Assembly (NCBI RefSeq): GCF_047462415.1 | Contig: NZ_JANSJE010000009.1 | Span: 62,001 to 126,000 of the forward strand | Reading direction: 5' to 3' | DNA: 64,000 nucleotides | Source of the DNA: Thermostichus sp047462415 | GTDB lineage: Bacteria; Cyanobacteriota; Cyanobacteriia; Thermostichales; Thermostichaceae | Shown here: positions 23,734 through 32,912 of the stretch, piece by piece | Numbering within the stretch: the stretch's first letter is position 1 | Layout: each line of letters begins with the position of its first letter | The notes under the pieces: model-generated | What the model saw: the letters and a program-made list of their open reading frames with translations, nothing else | Told to the model about the DNA's origin: nothing | Database searches by the model: none | Program-made: the position numbers and the translations under genes

Positions 23734-26001
23734 ATGACAACTACACCCAAGGAGCGAGAGCCAAAGGTTAAGGTGACGGTTGATATCGATCCGGTTCCCA
23801 CCTCATTTGAGAAATGGGCCAAGCCGGGACACTTCGATCGCAGCCTGGCGCGTGGCCCCAAGACCACGACCTGGATCTGGAACCTCCACGCTCTTGCTCA
23901 TGACTTCGATAGTCACACCAGCGACCTAGAAGACGTCTCTCGCAAGATCTTTTCTGCGCACTTCGGCCACCTGGCGGTGGTCTTTGTCTGGCTGAGCGGC
24001 ATGTACTACCACGGCGCTCAGTTCTCCAACTACTCCGCTTGGCTGGCGGATCCGATCAATGTCAAGCCCAGCGCCCAAGTGGTCTGGCCCATCTTCGGCC
24101 AGGAGATCCTCAACGGCGATGTGGGCGGCGGCTTTGAAGGGATCCGCATCACGTCGGGCCTCTTCCACCTCTGGCGGGCTGCCGGCATCACCAATGAGTT
24201 TCAACTCCTCTGCACCGCTATTGGTGGCTTGGTGATGGCTGGCCTCTGCCTGTTTGCCGGCTGGTTTCACTACCACAAGCGGGCTCCCAAGCTGGAGTGG
24301 TTCCAGAACGTGGAGTCGATGCTCAACCACCACCTGGCGGGCCTGCTGGGGCTGGGCTCTCTGGCCTGGGCCGGTCACCAAATTCATGTGGCCATCCCCA
24401 TCAACAAGATGTTGGATGCGGGCGTGCCGGCGGCTCAGATCCCTCTGCCCCACGAGTTCATCCTCAAGCCGGCCCTGATGAAGGAGATGTTCCCCAGTGT
24501 GGATTGGGGCTTCTTCAGCGGGGTGGTGCCTTTCTTTACGTTGGACTGGGGCAAGTACGCGGAGTTCCTCACCTTCAAGGGGGGCTTGGATCCGCAAACC
24601 GGCGCCCTCTGGCTGACGGATCAGGCCCACCACCACCTGGCCATTGCCGTGCTGTTTATCGTGGCGGGCCACATGTACCGCACCAACTGGGGCATCGGCC
24701 ACTCCATTAAAGAGATCCTTGAAGCCCACAAGGGCCCCTTCACCGGCGAAGGCCACAAGGGTCTCTACGAAGTGCTGACCAGCTCCTGGCATGCCCAACT
24801 GGCCATCAACCTGGCCATGGTGGGATCCCTGAGCATCATCGTGGCCCAGCACATGTACGCCATGAACCCCTACCCCTACATGGGCATCGACTACGCCACG
24901 CAGATCTCCCTCTTTACCCACCACATGTGGATAGGGGGACTGTTCATTGTTGGCGGCGCTGCCCACGGGGCCATCTACATGGTGCGGGACTATGACCCGG
25001 CGGTGAACCGCAACAACGTGCTGGATCGGGTAATCCGCCACCGCGACGCCATCATCAGCCACCTGAACTGGGTGTGTCTGTTCCTGGGCTTCCACGCCTT
25101 CGGCTTCTACGTCCACAACGACACCATGCAGGCGCTGGGCCGTCCGCAGGACATGTTCTCGGACACCGGTATCCAACTGCAGCCCATTTTTGCCCAGTGG
25201 ATTCAATCCCTGCACACCAACGCCATCGCCAGCACCGCTCCCTACGTGGGCGCTTCGGTAAGCCCCATCTTCGGCGGCGACGTGGTGGCCGTGGGCGGCA
25301 AGGTGTCCATGATGCCGATGGTGCTGGGCACGGCGGACTTCATGGTGCACCACATCCACGCCATGACCATCCACATCACGGTGTTGATCCTGCTCAAGGG
25401 GGTGCTCTTTGCCCGCTCTTCCCGACTGATCCCCGATAAGGCCAAGCTGGGCTTCCGCTTCCCCTGCGACGGGCCAGGCCGCGGCGGCACCTGCCAGGTC
25501 TCCGGCTGGGATCACGTCTTCCTGGGGCTGTTCTGGATGTACAACGCCATCTCGATTGTGATCTTCCACTTCAGTTGGAAGATGCAGAGCGACATCTGGG
25601 GCACCGTCAACCCGGACGGCACGATCGAGCACATCACGGGCGGCAACTTTGCAGCCAGCGCCGTCAACATCAACGGCTGGTTGCGGGACTTCCTGTGGGC
25701 GCAATCGGTGCAGGTGATCAACTCCTACGGCTCGGCGCTGTCGGCCTATGGGCTGCTCTTCTTGGGCGCCCACTTCGTCTGGGCCTTCAGCTTGATGTTC
25801 CTGTTCAGCGGCCGTGGCTACTGGCAGGAGCTGATTGAGTCGATTGTCTGGGCGCATAACAAACTAAAAGTCGCTCCGGCCATTCAACCCCGCGCCCTGA
25901 GCATCATCCAGGGTCGGGCGGTCGGTGTGGCCCACTACCTGCTGGGTGGGATCGTCACCACGTGGGCGTTCTTCCTGGCACGGTTTGCCGCACTCGGCTA
26001 A
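23734..26001 (+). CDS. psaA: Photosystem I P700 apoprotein A1
   Basis: PsaA is half of the reaction-centre heterodimer that binds P700, A0, A1 and the shared FX cluster in the thylakoid membrane. The 755-residue product has 11 hydrophobic segments, many paired His ligands for chlorophyll, and the FX-binding loop FPCDGPGRGGTCQV with its two Cys. The start at 23734 follows AGAGGAG; an upstream in-frame start at 23689 is unlikely. psaB follows after 21 bp. Confidence 0.98.
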   Translation: MTTTPKEREPKVKVTVDIDPVPTSFEKWAKPGHFDRSLARGPKTTTWIWNLHALAHDFDSHTSDLEDVSRKIFSAHFGHLAVVFVWLSGMYYHGAQFSNYSAWLADPINVKPSAQVVWPIFGQEILNGDVGGGFEGIRITSGLFHLWRAAGITNEFQLLCTAIGGLVMAGLCLFAGWFHYHKRAPKLEWFQNVESMLNHHLAGLLGLGSLAWAGHQIHVAIPINKMLDAGVPAAQIPLPHEFILKPALMKEMFPSVDWGFFSGVVPFFTLDWGKYAEFLTFKGGLDPQTGALWLTDQAHHHLAIAVLFIVAGHMYRTNWGIGHSIKEILEAHKGPFTGEGHKGLYEVLTSSWHAQLAINLAMVGSLSIIVAQHMYAMNPYPYMGIDYATQISLFTHHMWIGGLFIVGGAAHGAIYMVRDYDPAVNRNNVLDRVIRHRDAIISHLNWVCLFLGFHAFGFYVHNDTMQALGRPQDMFSDTGIQLQPIFAQWIQSLHTNAIASTAPYVGASVSPIFGGDVVAVGGKVSMMPMVLGTADFMVHHIHAMTIHITVLILLKGVLFARSSRLIPDKAKLGFRFPCDGPGRGGTCQVSGWDHVFLGLFWMYNAISIVIFHFSWKMQSDIWGTVNPDGTIEHITGGNFAASAVNINGWLRDFLWAQSVQVINSYGSALSAYGLLFLGAHFVWAFSLMFLFSGRGYWQELIESIVWAHNKLKVAPAIQPRALSIIQGRAVGVAHYLLGGIVTTWAFFLARFAALG

Positions 26002-26022
26002 GGCAAGGAGGAAGAGAGAATC

Positions 26023-28257
26023 ATGACAACTGCAACTCGTTTTCCGCAATTCAGCCAAGACCTGGCCAGTGATCCCACCACTCGACGTCTGTGGTATGGC
26101 ATTGCCACCGCCCATGACTTCGAGACCCACGATGGCATGACGGAGGAGCGGCTTTACCAAAAGCTGTTTGCCACCCACTTCGGCCATCTGGCGATCATCT
26201 TCCTGTGGGCCTCGGGCAACGTCTTCCACATCGCCTGGCAAGGCAACTACGAGCAATGGGTGGCCAACCCCACCGGCGTCACCCCCATCGCCCACGCTAT
26301 CTGGGATCCCCAGTTCGGCAAGGCGGCGGTGGAAGCCTTCACCCAACCTGGAGGCGGTGGCCCTGTCAACGCGGCCTACTCCGGTCTCTACTACTGGTTC
26401 AACACCATCGGCCTGCGCACCAACGGCGATCTCTACACCGGTGCCATCGGCCTGCTGTTGTTGGCGGCGGTGTTCCTGTTTGCCGGCTGGCTGCACCTGC
26501 AGCCCCGCTTCCGGCCCAGCCTGAGCTGGTTCAAGAACGCTGAAGCCCGCCTCAACCACCACCTGGCCGGCTTGTTCGGCGTCAGCTCGCTGGCCTGGAC
26601 GGGCCACCTGGTGCACGTGGCCATCCCCGAGTCGCGCGGTCAGCACGTGGGCTGGGACAACTTCCTCACCACGCTGCCCCACCCGGCGGGACTGAAGCCC
26701 TTCTTCACCCTTAACTGGGGGGTGTATGCCCAGAACCCAGATACAGCCAACCACGTCTGGGGCACGGCAGAAGGGGCGGGCACGGCCATCCTCACCTTCT
26801 TGGGCGGCTTTAACCCCAACACGCAGTCCCTGTGGCTGACGGACATGGCCCACCACCACCTGGCCATTGCGGTCATCTTCATCGTCGCTGGCCACATGTA
26901 CCGCACCAACTGGGGTATCGGCCACAGCATCCGCGAGATCCTGGGCGCCCACAACCCGCCCAAGGGCACTCCCTTCGGGGGCCTGTTGGGCGAAGGGCAC
27001 AAGGGCCTCTACGACACGGTCAACAACTCCCTGCACTTCCAGTTGGCGTTGGCGCTGGCTTCTTTGGGAGTGGTGACCTCGCTGGTGGCGCAGCACATGT
27101 ACGCCCTCAACCCCTACGTGTTCATGTCCATGGATCACACCACGGAGGCGGCTCTCTACACCCATCACCAGTACATTGCTGGGTTCTTGATGGTGGGGGC
27201 TTTTGCCCATGGGGCCATCTTCCTGGTGCGGGACTACGATCCCGAAGCCAACAAGAACAACGTGCTGGCGCGGGTGCTGGATCACAAGGAGGCGATCATC
27301 TCCCACCTGAGCTGGGTATCGCTGTTCTTGGGCTTCCACACGCTGGGGCTGTACGTCCACAACGATGTCATGCAAGCCTTTGGCACGCCGGAGAAGCAGA
27401 TCCTGATCGAGCCGGTGTTTGCTCAGTTCATTCAAGCTTCCCACGGCAAGATGATCTACGGCATGGACGTGCTGTTGTCCAACCCGGATAGCATCGCCTC
27501 TACGGCTTGGCCCAACTACGGCAACGTGTGGCTGCCCGGCTGGCTGCAAGCCATCAATGACCCCAATGGGTTCCTCTTCCTGCCCATTGGCCCTGGCGAC
27601 TTCCTGGTGCACCACGCCATTGCTCTCGGCCTGCACACCACGACGTTGATCCTGGTCAAAGGGGCGTTGGATGCCCGCGGCTCTAAGCTGATGCCGGACA
27701 AAAAAGACTTCGGCTACAGCTTCCCCTGCGACGGGCCGGGTCGGGGCGGCACCTGCGACATCTCCGCCTGGGATGCCTTCTACCTGGCCATGTTCTGGAT
27801 GCTGAACACCATTGGCTGGGTGACCTTCTACTGGCACTGGAAGCACCTGGGGATCTGGAGCGGCAACACCGCCCAGTTCAACGAGAACTCCACCTACCTG
27901 ATGGGCTGGCTGCGGGATTATCTCTGGGCCAACTCGGCTCAGTTGATCAACGGCTACAACCCCTACGGAATGAATAACCTGGCGGTTTGGGCCTGGATGT
28001 TCCTGTTCGGCCACTTGGTCTGGGCGACTGGGTTCATGTTCTTGATCTCCTGGCGCGGCTACTGGCAAGAGCTGATCGAGACCCTGGTCTGGGCGCACGA
28101 GCGCACCCCCTTGGCCAAGCTGATCCGCTGGAAAGATAAGCCGGTGGCTATGTCGATTGTGCAGGGTCGGTTGGTGGGTCTGGCCCACTTCACGGTGGGT
28201 TACGTACTGACCTACGCGGCCTTTGTTATCGCCTCGACAGCCTCCCAGTCTGGCTAG
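26023..28257 (+). CDS. psaB: Photosystem I P700 apoprotein A2
   Basis: PsaB is the partner of PsaA. The 744-residue product shows the same 11-helix pattern, the FX loop FPCDGPGRGGTCDI with two Cys, and His-rich helices such as TDMAHHHLAIAVIFI. AAGGAGG lies just before the ATG. Co-transcribed with psaA; a strong terminator-like hairpin follows at 28286. Confidence 0.98.
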   Translation: MTTATRFPQFSQDLASDPTTRRLWYGIATAHDFETHDGMTEERLYQKLFATHFGHLAIIFLWASGNVFHIAWQGNYEQWVANPTGVTPIAHAIWDPQFGKAAVEAFTQPGGGGPVNAAYSGLYYWFNTIGLRTNGDLYTGAIGLLLLAAVFLFAGWLHLQPRFRPSLSWFKNAEARLNHHLAGLFGVSSLAWTGHLVHVAIPESRGQHVGWDNFLTTLPHPAGLKPFFTLNWGVYAQNPDTANHVWGTAEGAGTAILTFLGGFNPNTQSLWLTDMAHHHLAIAVIFIVAGHMYRTNWGIGHSIREILGAHNPPKGTPFGGLLGEGHKGLYDTVNNSLHFQLALALASLGVVTSLVAQHMYALNPYVFMSMDHTTEAALYTHHQYIAGFLMVGAFAHGAIFLVRDYDPEANKNNVLARVLDHKEAIISHLSWVSLFLGFHTLGLYVHNDVMQAFGTPEKQILIEPVFAQFIQASHGKMIYGMDVLLSNPDSIASTAWPNYGNVWLPGWLQAINDPNGFLFLPIGPGDFLVHHAIALGLHTTTLILVKGALDARGSKLMPDKKDFGYSFPCDGPGRGGTCDISAWDAFYLAMFWMLNTIGWVTFYWHWKHLGIWSGNTAQFNENSTYLMGWLRDYLWANSAQLINGYNPYGMNNLAVWAWMFLFGHLVWATGFMFLISWRGYWQELIETLVWAHERTPLAKLIRWKDKPVAMSIVQGRLVGLAHFTVGYVLTYAAFVIASTASQSG

Positions 28258-28285
28258 CGAAGTTGAATAACTAACTACTAACTGG

Positions 28286-28318
28286 AAGGGATCCCTTGGC
28301 TAGGGGATCCCTTTTTTT
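28286..28318 (+). terminator. Rho-independent terminator of psaAB
   Basis: A perfect 10-bp stem (AAGGGATCCC at 28286-28295 and GGGATCCCTT at 28304-28313) with an 8-base loop is followed by a run of seven T (28312-28318). Both arms are copies of the window's iterated palindrome GGGATCCC. Confidence 0.92.
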
Positions 28319-28410
28319 GCGTCTTGGTAGAGGGGGAAGGCTTGTGGGGCACATTGGATCCTCATCTGCAATGTCGGTGACGGGACAGGGGTGTCTCTCA
28401 TCAACCCCTC

Positions 28411-29070
28411 TTATAGCAAGCCGCGGTAGCGAATAAAAATTAAGATTGCCGCCCAGGATCCCAGCGCCACCTTGATCGCCACCAAAATATTGAGAATCGG
28501 GATCCAGCCACCGCTGAAAAGGGATCCCAGCTCGCCCTTGGGCAGCTCCCAACCGGCCAGGGCGATGACAGCCACGCCGATAAACGTCACCACCGACAGC
28601 TTCTCCCACATCGCGGCTTGCCACCGCTTGTAGATGGCCTCCATCCAGGTCGAAGAGGCGGTGATCGCCACCAAGCCAATTGCCGTTCCTCCCGCCACGC
28701 CGGCGGCAAACCCCCCACCCGGCGTCAGGTGACCCCGAATGGCCAGCTCCACCCCAATCAGGGCAGAAATGGTGGCCCCCACCCGCGCCAGCACGATCGA
28801 GGGAATGTCGGTAAATTGAGCTACATTGGCCGTCGGTCGCTCATCCGCCAGCAGGTATTGCGCGCCCAGAATTGCCGCGGAAAATACAACTACTTCGAAA
28901 ACCGTGTCGTAAAGGCGGTTGCGCAAGATCAAACCTGTCACCGTATTGGGCACGCCGCTTTCTCCGGCTAGAGTCGATACAGGTTCAACAGCAGGCAAAA
29001 CAGCTCCTGCATCGGCGACCACGAGCTGCAATGCTGCCAGCAGCACCGCCACCCCATACAACCACCTCAT
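28411..29070 (-). CDS. mrpB: Mrp antiporter subunit B (MnhB domain)
   Basis: The 219-residue product has a signal-like N-terminus, then an MnhB membrane domain with several hydrophobic segments. It shows the MnhB signature GHLTPGGGFAAGVAGGTAIGL and NTVTGLILRNRLYDTVFEVVVF. It is the last gene of the leftward operon; its start overlaps the end of the upstream gene by 4 bp. Mrp complexes exchange Na+ for H+ at the cytoplasmic membrane and support alkaline, salt and inorganic-carbon tolerance. Confidence 0.88.
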   Translation of the reverse strand: MRWLYGVAVLLAALQLVVADAGAVLPAVEPVSTLAGESGVPNTVTGLILRNRLYDTVFEVVVFSAAILGAQYLLADERPTANVAQFTDIPSIVLARVGATISALIGVELAIRGHLTPGGGFAAGVAGGTAIGLVAITASSTWMEAIYKRWQAAMWEKLSVVTFIGVAVIALAGWELPKGELGSLFSGGWIPILNILVAIKVALGSWAAILIFIRYRGLL

Positions 29071-29588
29071 GGCAAGAAGACCTCAGAAAGCAGGGCTTGT
29101 TGCGCCAAGATGGCCTGCAGGCGGGGCACGCGCGTTACCAAGCGATACTCTGCCACCTCCTCATCGGGCTCAAGGGCAATGGTGTGCACCTCTCGGCTGT
29201 GAAGGGCAGCCAACAAGGCCTCTGAACTCCCATAGACGGCCAACTCCAAACGCATGTGGTACCGCTGTAGTGCTTGGCGCATCTGCTGTAACAACTGCTG
29301 TGCTGCTGAGGTACCGGCCTCCAACACAGGACTGCCTTCGAGAACGCCCAAGCGCATACTCAACGAGGAACGCACCGCGATGGCATAGAGCGTAATGGAA
29401 AGCATGGTGCCCACCAGCGCCTCGGTGAGCGCCACATCCGCCGCCCCAAACAAGGCATAGATCAGAGCAGCGATGGATCCCAGAATGCCGCGCATCACCA
29501 AGGCATGATAGGGATTGGTCTGGGTCACCACCAAGCCTGCCGTCAAGGGCAGCAGCAGGGCGATCACCAGCAACAAGGTCTCTTCCAT
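29067..29588 (-). CDS. Short Mrp subunit A-like protein (DUF4040 domain) with cytosolic extension
   Basis: Residues 1-75 contain three hydrophobic segments and the DUF4040 signature GAADVALTEALVGTMLSI, equivalent to the C-terminal part of MrpA. The large NuoL-like proton-channel domain of standard MrpA is absent. The remaining ~95 residues are a soluble domain (QALQRYHMRLELAVYGSSEALL...). Short MrpA proteins of this type are known from cyanobacterial mrpCDEFGAB clusters. It lies between mrpG and mrpB, coupled by a 4-bp overlap. Confidence 0.82.
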   Translation of the reverse strand: MEETLLLVIALLLPLTAGLVVTQTNPYHALVMRGILGSIAALIYALFGAADVALTEALVGTMLSITLYAIAVRSSLSMRLGVLEGSPVLEAGTSAAQQLLQQMRQALQRYHMRLELAVYGSSEALLAALHSREVHTIALEPDEEVAEYRLVTRVPRLQAILAQQALLSEVFLP

Positions 29589-29597
29589 CCTGTCCTC

Positions 29598-29879
29598 CTA
29601 TAGGGACTTGCGCTGCGAGCAAAACGCCAGCACATAGCCCAAGATGGTGTTCCAAATGGCCAAGGAAATCAGCGCCAACACCAGCAGAGGCCACTCCCTT
29701 GGGATCCGCAGCAACAGCCCCAGTATGATGCTCATGGATCCCAGGGTGTCGGACACCGAAAGGCCGTGCAGCTTAAACAAAATCGAGCGATCCCCAAGGA
29801 GCGGCGCCGTTCCCCACAGCCAAAACAGCACCCCGATCCCAAACAGAAGATAGCTGAGAGCTTCCATTAAGATTTCCAT
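29598..29879 (-). CDS. mrpG: Mrp antiporter subunit G
   Basis: The 93-residue product has three hydrophobic segments and the MnhG/PhaG signature FKLHGLSVSDTLGSMSIILGLLL. It sits in the conserved F-G-A' order; 9 bp separate it from the next gene. A start at the second Met (residue 5) is also possible. Confidence 0.85.
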   Translation of the reverse strand: MEILMEALSYLLFGIGVLFWLWGTAPLLGDRSILFKLHGLSVSDTLGSMSIILGLLLRIPREWPLLVLALISLAIWNTILGYVLAFCSQRKSL

Positions 29880-29901
29880 ATTCCCCAGACTAAGAATATC
29901 T

Positions 29902-30153
29902 TTAGAGCATTTCCAAGCGCTTGAGCACGTGGGCCAGCAGCATCAGGGCCGCGTTACCCACCGACAAAATCAAGACCCCCACGATCCCGATCATCCAGTC
30001 ATCCCGCACCACGGATACCACCAAAACCAGGATGGCCGTCTTGGTGGATAAGCTGGCAAAAGCCAGCATCGTCTGCCAAATATCCTCCTTCAGCCAGGCG
30101 GCATACAGCGGCAGGCATAGGGTCAAAGTCAGCAGAAACAGCAGTAGGTTCAC
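29902..30153 (-). CDS. mrpF: Mrp antiporter subunit F (GTG start)
   Basis: From a GTG at 30153 the 83-residue product has three hydrophobic segments, with WQTMLAFASLSTKTAILVLVV and GIVGVLILSVGNAAL, as in MnhF/PhaF. The GTG overlaps the mrpE stop (GTGA) and is preceded by GGGAGGAGG on the coding strand, which decides the start; the longer open frame upstream lies within mrpE. Confidence 0.82.
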   Translation of the reverse strand: MNLLLFLLTLTLCLPLYAAWLKEDIWQTMLAFASLSTKTAILVLVVSVVRDDWMIGIVGVLILSVGNAALMLLAHVLKRLEML

Positions 30154-30554
30154 GCCTCCTCCCGTGGTTTGAGCAGATGCACCTCGTAGGTGCCTTGGGC
30201 ATCGCAATTGAGCACAATGGTTTTGGGCGTAAAAGTAATCAAAAAGATATCGAGAAACACCAGCCCCGCCGAACGATTGGGGAGAGTTTGTTTGTATACA
30301 ACCTCCTCTACGGTGTGGGGCCTGAGGATCATCTCAAAGGCCTCCCAGTAAGCTTTCGGAACGGCGAAAACAATCTCCTTGAGCACCCGTCCCCAATCCC
30401 GCCACCGCACCGGCGCAGAGGCCTGACGAGGCAGCAGCAGCGTCGCCGCCACCCCGATGGCCACATTGTCCCAGCTCAGATTGCCCGTCAGCAGGAACCA
30501 AATCAAAAGCCGCAGGCCAATTTCCAGTAAGCCCAACTCAGGGTAGCGTCCCAT
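30150..30554 (-). CDS. mrpE: Mrp antiporter subunit E
   Basis: The 134-residue product resembles MnhE/PhaE: short N-terminal hydrophobic segments, then a cytosolic domain with VPKAYWEAFEMILRP, LVFLDIFLITFTPKTIVLN and a conserved VHLL-type end. It overlaps mrpD upstream by 17 bp and mrpF downstream by 4 bp. Confidence 0.85.
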   Translation of the reverse strand: MGRYPELGLLEIGLRLLIWFLLTGNLSWDNVAIGVAATLLLPRQASAPVRWRDWGRVLKEIVFAVPKAYWEAFEMILRPHTVEEVVYKQTLPNRSAGLVFLDIFLITFTPKTIVLNCDAQGTYEVHLLKPREEA

Positions 30555-32001
30555 AATTCCACCCAGCTAACAAAACCCAAACCAACACCAACACCAACAC
30601 CACACTCAAGCCGCCCACCACAGCCTCCAGCCCCTCATTCACCGACCTTCTCTGCCAAGGGATCCGCTCCCAAAACCAGCCCAGGGGGATCCCGGCACCC
30701 AAGCTGAGCAGTGCCTTAAGGAGATTATCGACGTCGTAGGCCGCCGGCAGCCAGCCCCAGAGCAAGCCGCCGCCCCAAAGGGCCAAGGCCGCCTGGTCTT
30801 GCCAACTGGAGGGGATGTTCCCGCTGATTTGAGAAGGAGATGACCGCAGCACTCGCACAGCCACACAGGTGGTGCCGATGGTAACCCCAACCAGCAGCCA
30901 CTCGTGCCAGGGATCCAGAGCCGACAAGGTGAGGGCCTTGGCTGCATACCCCAAACTGCCGGGCACCCCTGCCAGAGAGGCCGCCCCCAAGATCAACATC
31001 GGCCAGCGCCAGCGACTCGTTATCGCCGTCCCCACAAACAACAGAGGCTTTGCCAACCCATGGGCCAGGCCGTACAAACCTGCCCACTGAGGGGCGGCAA
31101 TTACAAATCCCATCTGCGAGACCGAGCTCCAGGCCAAAAGGCGCTGGGGCGTGCTGGCCATCAAAGCCAGGAGGATCCCAAAAACGGCTGAGCCGGCGCT
31201 CAAGTAGGACAACCCCTGGGCCAAGGCCGGCGAAGCCTCGCTGCAGTGCACCAAGGCCATGGCACCTGCTTTGGTCGTAAAGCCGCTGAGCACCGCCGCG
31301 ATAACGGGATCCGCGGTGATGTAGGTGAGGGGCAGCCACAGGCCGGCGACGAAGACCGCCCCCTTGGCCAAAAGACCCACGGCAATCAGCGCCAAAGCCG
31401 TGGGGGTAGCCATGGCCAAGCTGCTCATCGCCAGGGATCCGGTGCGCACGTAGACCAGGATTGCGCCCATCAAGTAGAAGAGCATGGCCACATTGCTCAT
31501 GAACAGGTAGCGCAGCCCCACCCAAAGCTGGCGGTCGCGATGATCCCCTGCCGTCGGCTGGGACTCAGCCCGGCGCCCGTAGGTGAGCAGCAAAAACACA
31601 CCAATGCTGAGCACCTCTAGGGCAACATAGACACTGATCAGGTCGGCGCTGATGACGACAGCGTTGGCGCTGCCGTGGACGATCAGCAACTGCATGGCCA
31701 GAAAGCGGCTGCCCACAAAGCGCCGATCCAGATACAGCGCCACCCCCAGCGTTATCAGTCCATGGGCCAAGAGCATGGCTGCTGCGTTGGCGTCGATCCG
31801 CAGCGTCACCCCGAAGTGATCCAGCAACTGAAGCTCTAACGGCGCCGCAGTTGTTCCCGGCAACCCCCCCTGGTACACTGCATAGGTCACCGTCAGCGCG
31901 GCCATCCCCACCAAGCTGGGACGGGTCAAGGCGGGCATCAAGTAGGTGGCAAAGGCAAACAAAAAGGGTAGCGCCACCCAGACTAGCGTCAGCTCAGTCA
32001 T
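30538..32001 (-). CDS. mrpD: Mrp antiporter subunit D (NuoL/M/N-like proton channel)
   Basis: The 487-residue product has ~14 hydrophobic segments of the complex I antiporter-like fold, including VYVALEVLSIGVFLLLTYG (with the conserved Glu of the proton path) and a Lys-containing helix GLLAKGAVFVAGLWLPL. In cyanobacterial Mrp clusters it is the only large antiporter-like subunit. It overlaps mrpC by 8 bp. Confidence 0.88.
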   Translation of the reverse strand: MTELTLVWVALPFLFAFATYLMPALTRPSLVGMAALTVTYAVYQGGLPGTTAAPLELQLLDHFGVTLRIDANAAAMLLAHGLITLGVALYLDRRFVGSRFLAMQLLIVHGSANAVVISADLISVYVALEVLSIGVFLLLTYGRRAESQPTAGDHRDRQLWVGLRYLFMSNVAMLFYLMGAILVYVRTGSLAMSSLAMATPTALALIAVGLLAKGAVFVAGLWLPLTYITADPVIAAVLSGFTTKAGAMALVHCSEASPALAQGLSYLSAGSAVFGILLALMASTPQRLLAWSSVSQMGFVIAAPQWAGLYGLAHGLAKPLLFVGTAITSRWRWPMLILGAASLAGVPGSLGYAAKALTLSALDPWHEWLLVGVTIGTTCVAVRVLRSSPSQISGNIPSSWQDQAALALWGGGLLWGWLPAAYDVDNLLKALLSLGAGIPLGWFWERIPWQRRSVNEGLEAVVGGLSVVLVLVLVWVLLAGWNYGTLP

Positions 32002-32362
32002 CGGTAAAAGTGCTCCGCCCCGCTGACGCGACCGCCTGTTCGATGCTCTCCACTTCGAGGGTGGGATGGTTGCGGGACAACTTCATCACCCCCACCAACA
32101 TCAGGGCTTGTACCGACAGACCGATGACGATGGCCGTGAGAATGATCCCCTGAGGTACGGGGTCGGCATAGTCCAGCTCGCGCCAGGGCTTGTAGATAGG
32201 GGTGAACACACCGCTGCGGGCGGCCCAGATCACGAAGAAGGCGATGACCCCGGTGCTCATGACATCCATGGCCAGGATCTTCATAATGAGATTGCGCTTG
32301 ACCACGACTCCCCAAAAGCCAAGGAAGATCGTGAGGGTGATGGCGGCATTTAACATGGGCAC
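31994..32362 (-). CDS. mrpC: Mrp antiporter subunit C (NuoK-like)
   Basis: The 122-residue product has three hydrophobic segments and the MnhC/NuoK motif PVPQGIILTAIVIGLSVQALML. It is the first gene of the operon mrpC-D-E-F-G-A'-B. The final ~10 residues (SAGRSTFTDD) are encoded by a copy of the short GCTCCG...CGCTGACGCGA element at 32012-32031. Confidence 0.88.
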   Translation of the reverse strand: MPMLNAAITLTIFLGFWGVVVKRNLIMKILAMDVMSTGVIAFFVIWAARSGVFTPIYKPWRELDYADPVPQGIILTAIVIGLSVQALMLVGVMKLSRNHPTLEVESIEQAVASAGRSTFTDD

Positions 32363-32912
32363 CTCGCTTGCTGCGCTCGAGCCATCCGGTTGCTAAGTCG
32401 TTCATTTCGTCCCGCTTACGCGATCAGTATCCAGCTTCCGCGGTCGCAGCAGCTAGAGGGCCGGTGCCAGACAGTCTGTGGCAGGTTGCAACCCTGCCGG
32501 GATCTCAATCTCCCCAACAAGGCCGGATCCCGAAGTCGAAAGAGTTGCAGATCCAGGTAGGCAGCTTGAGCCAACTGCCGGTCAGCTCTGGGGCTTGGTG
32601 GGATCCTGGTCATACACCTCTCATAGCAAAGTCAGAATCAATGGGGGCTGCTCGCAGTTTAGGCTGTTTTTACTTATGCTGGTGGGACGAAGTTCCGGGT
32701 TCTGCAGCAGCAGCTCCCTTGTGAGCGACAGGTCGTCGAGACCCTCCCCGCCGGAAAAGCCTCCACCCTGGCTCAGTCCTGCCCCTGGATGCGGATACGG
32801 TTGGAGCTGCTGCCGGAAGCATCGTTAATTTGCGTTAGAACTATACTACAGTCGGCTATCATGGAGCCGAGACTTTCCTCTGGGGGTGAGTCCCCTTCAG
32901 CGATCTTCAACT
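32363..32912. other. 550-bp intergenic region between mrpC and the MarR gene
   Basis: It must hold the promoters of the divergent mrp operon and marR-like gene. Features visible: a short-element copy CGTCCCGCTTACGCGA at 32408-32423; a GGCAGG/CCTGCC stem at 32480-32498; and a TATACT box about 70 bp before the MarR start. A 118-codon open frame (32368-32724) has no recognisable domain and I do not count it as a gene. Confidence 0.5.

Noticed and set aside
23926..28188. Very long antisense open frames over psaA and psaB (643 and 774 codons)
   Set aside because: They mirror codon bias of highly GC-biased psa genes, have low-complexity His/Val/Gly/Asp-rich translations and no domain.
28286..28318. 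GGATCC clusters as cloning artefacts (BamHI sites)
   Set aside because: The sites are everywhere, including within conserved genes on both strands, so they are native sequence, not vector junctions.
32461..32500. Possible riboswitch or small RNA upstream of the MarR gene
   Set aside because: There are two short inverted repeats, but I could match no conserved riboswitch core (cobalamin box, TPP or others).
32368..32724. 118-codon open frame
   Set aside because: No ribosome-binding site, no domain, and it begins in the short dispersed element; codon use does not look protein-like.
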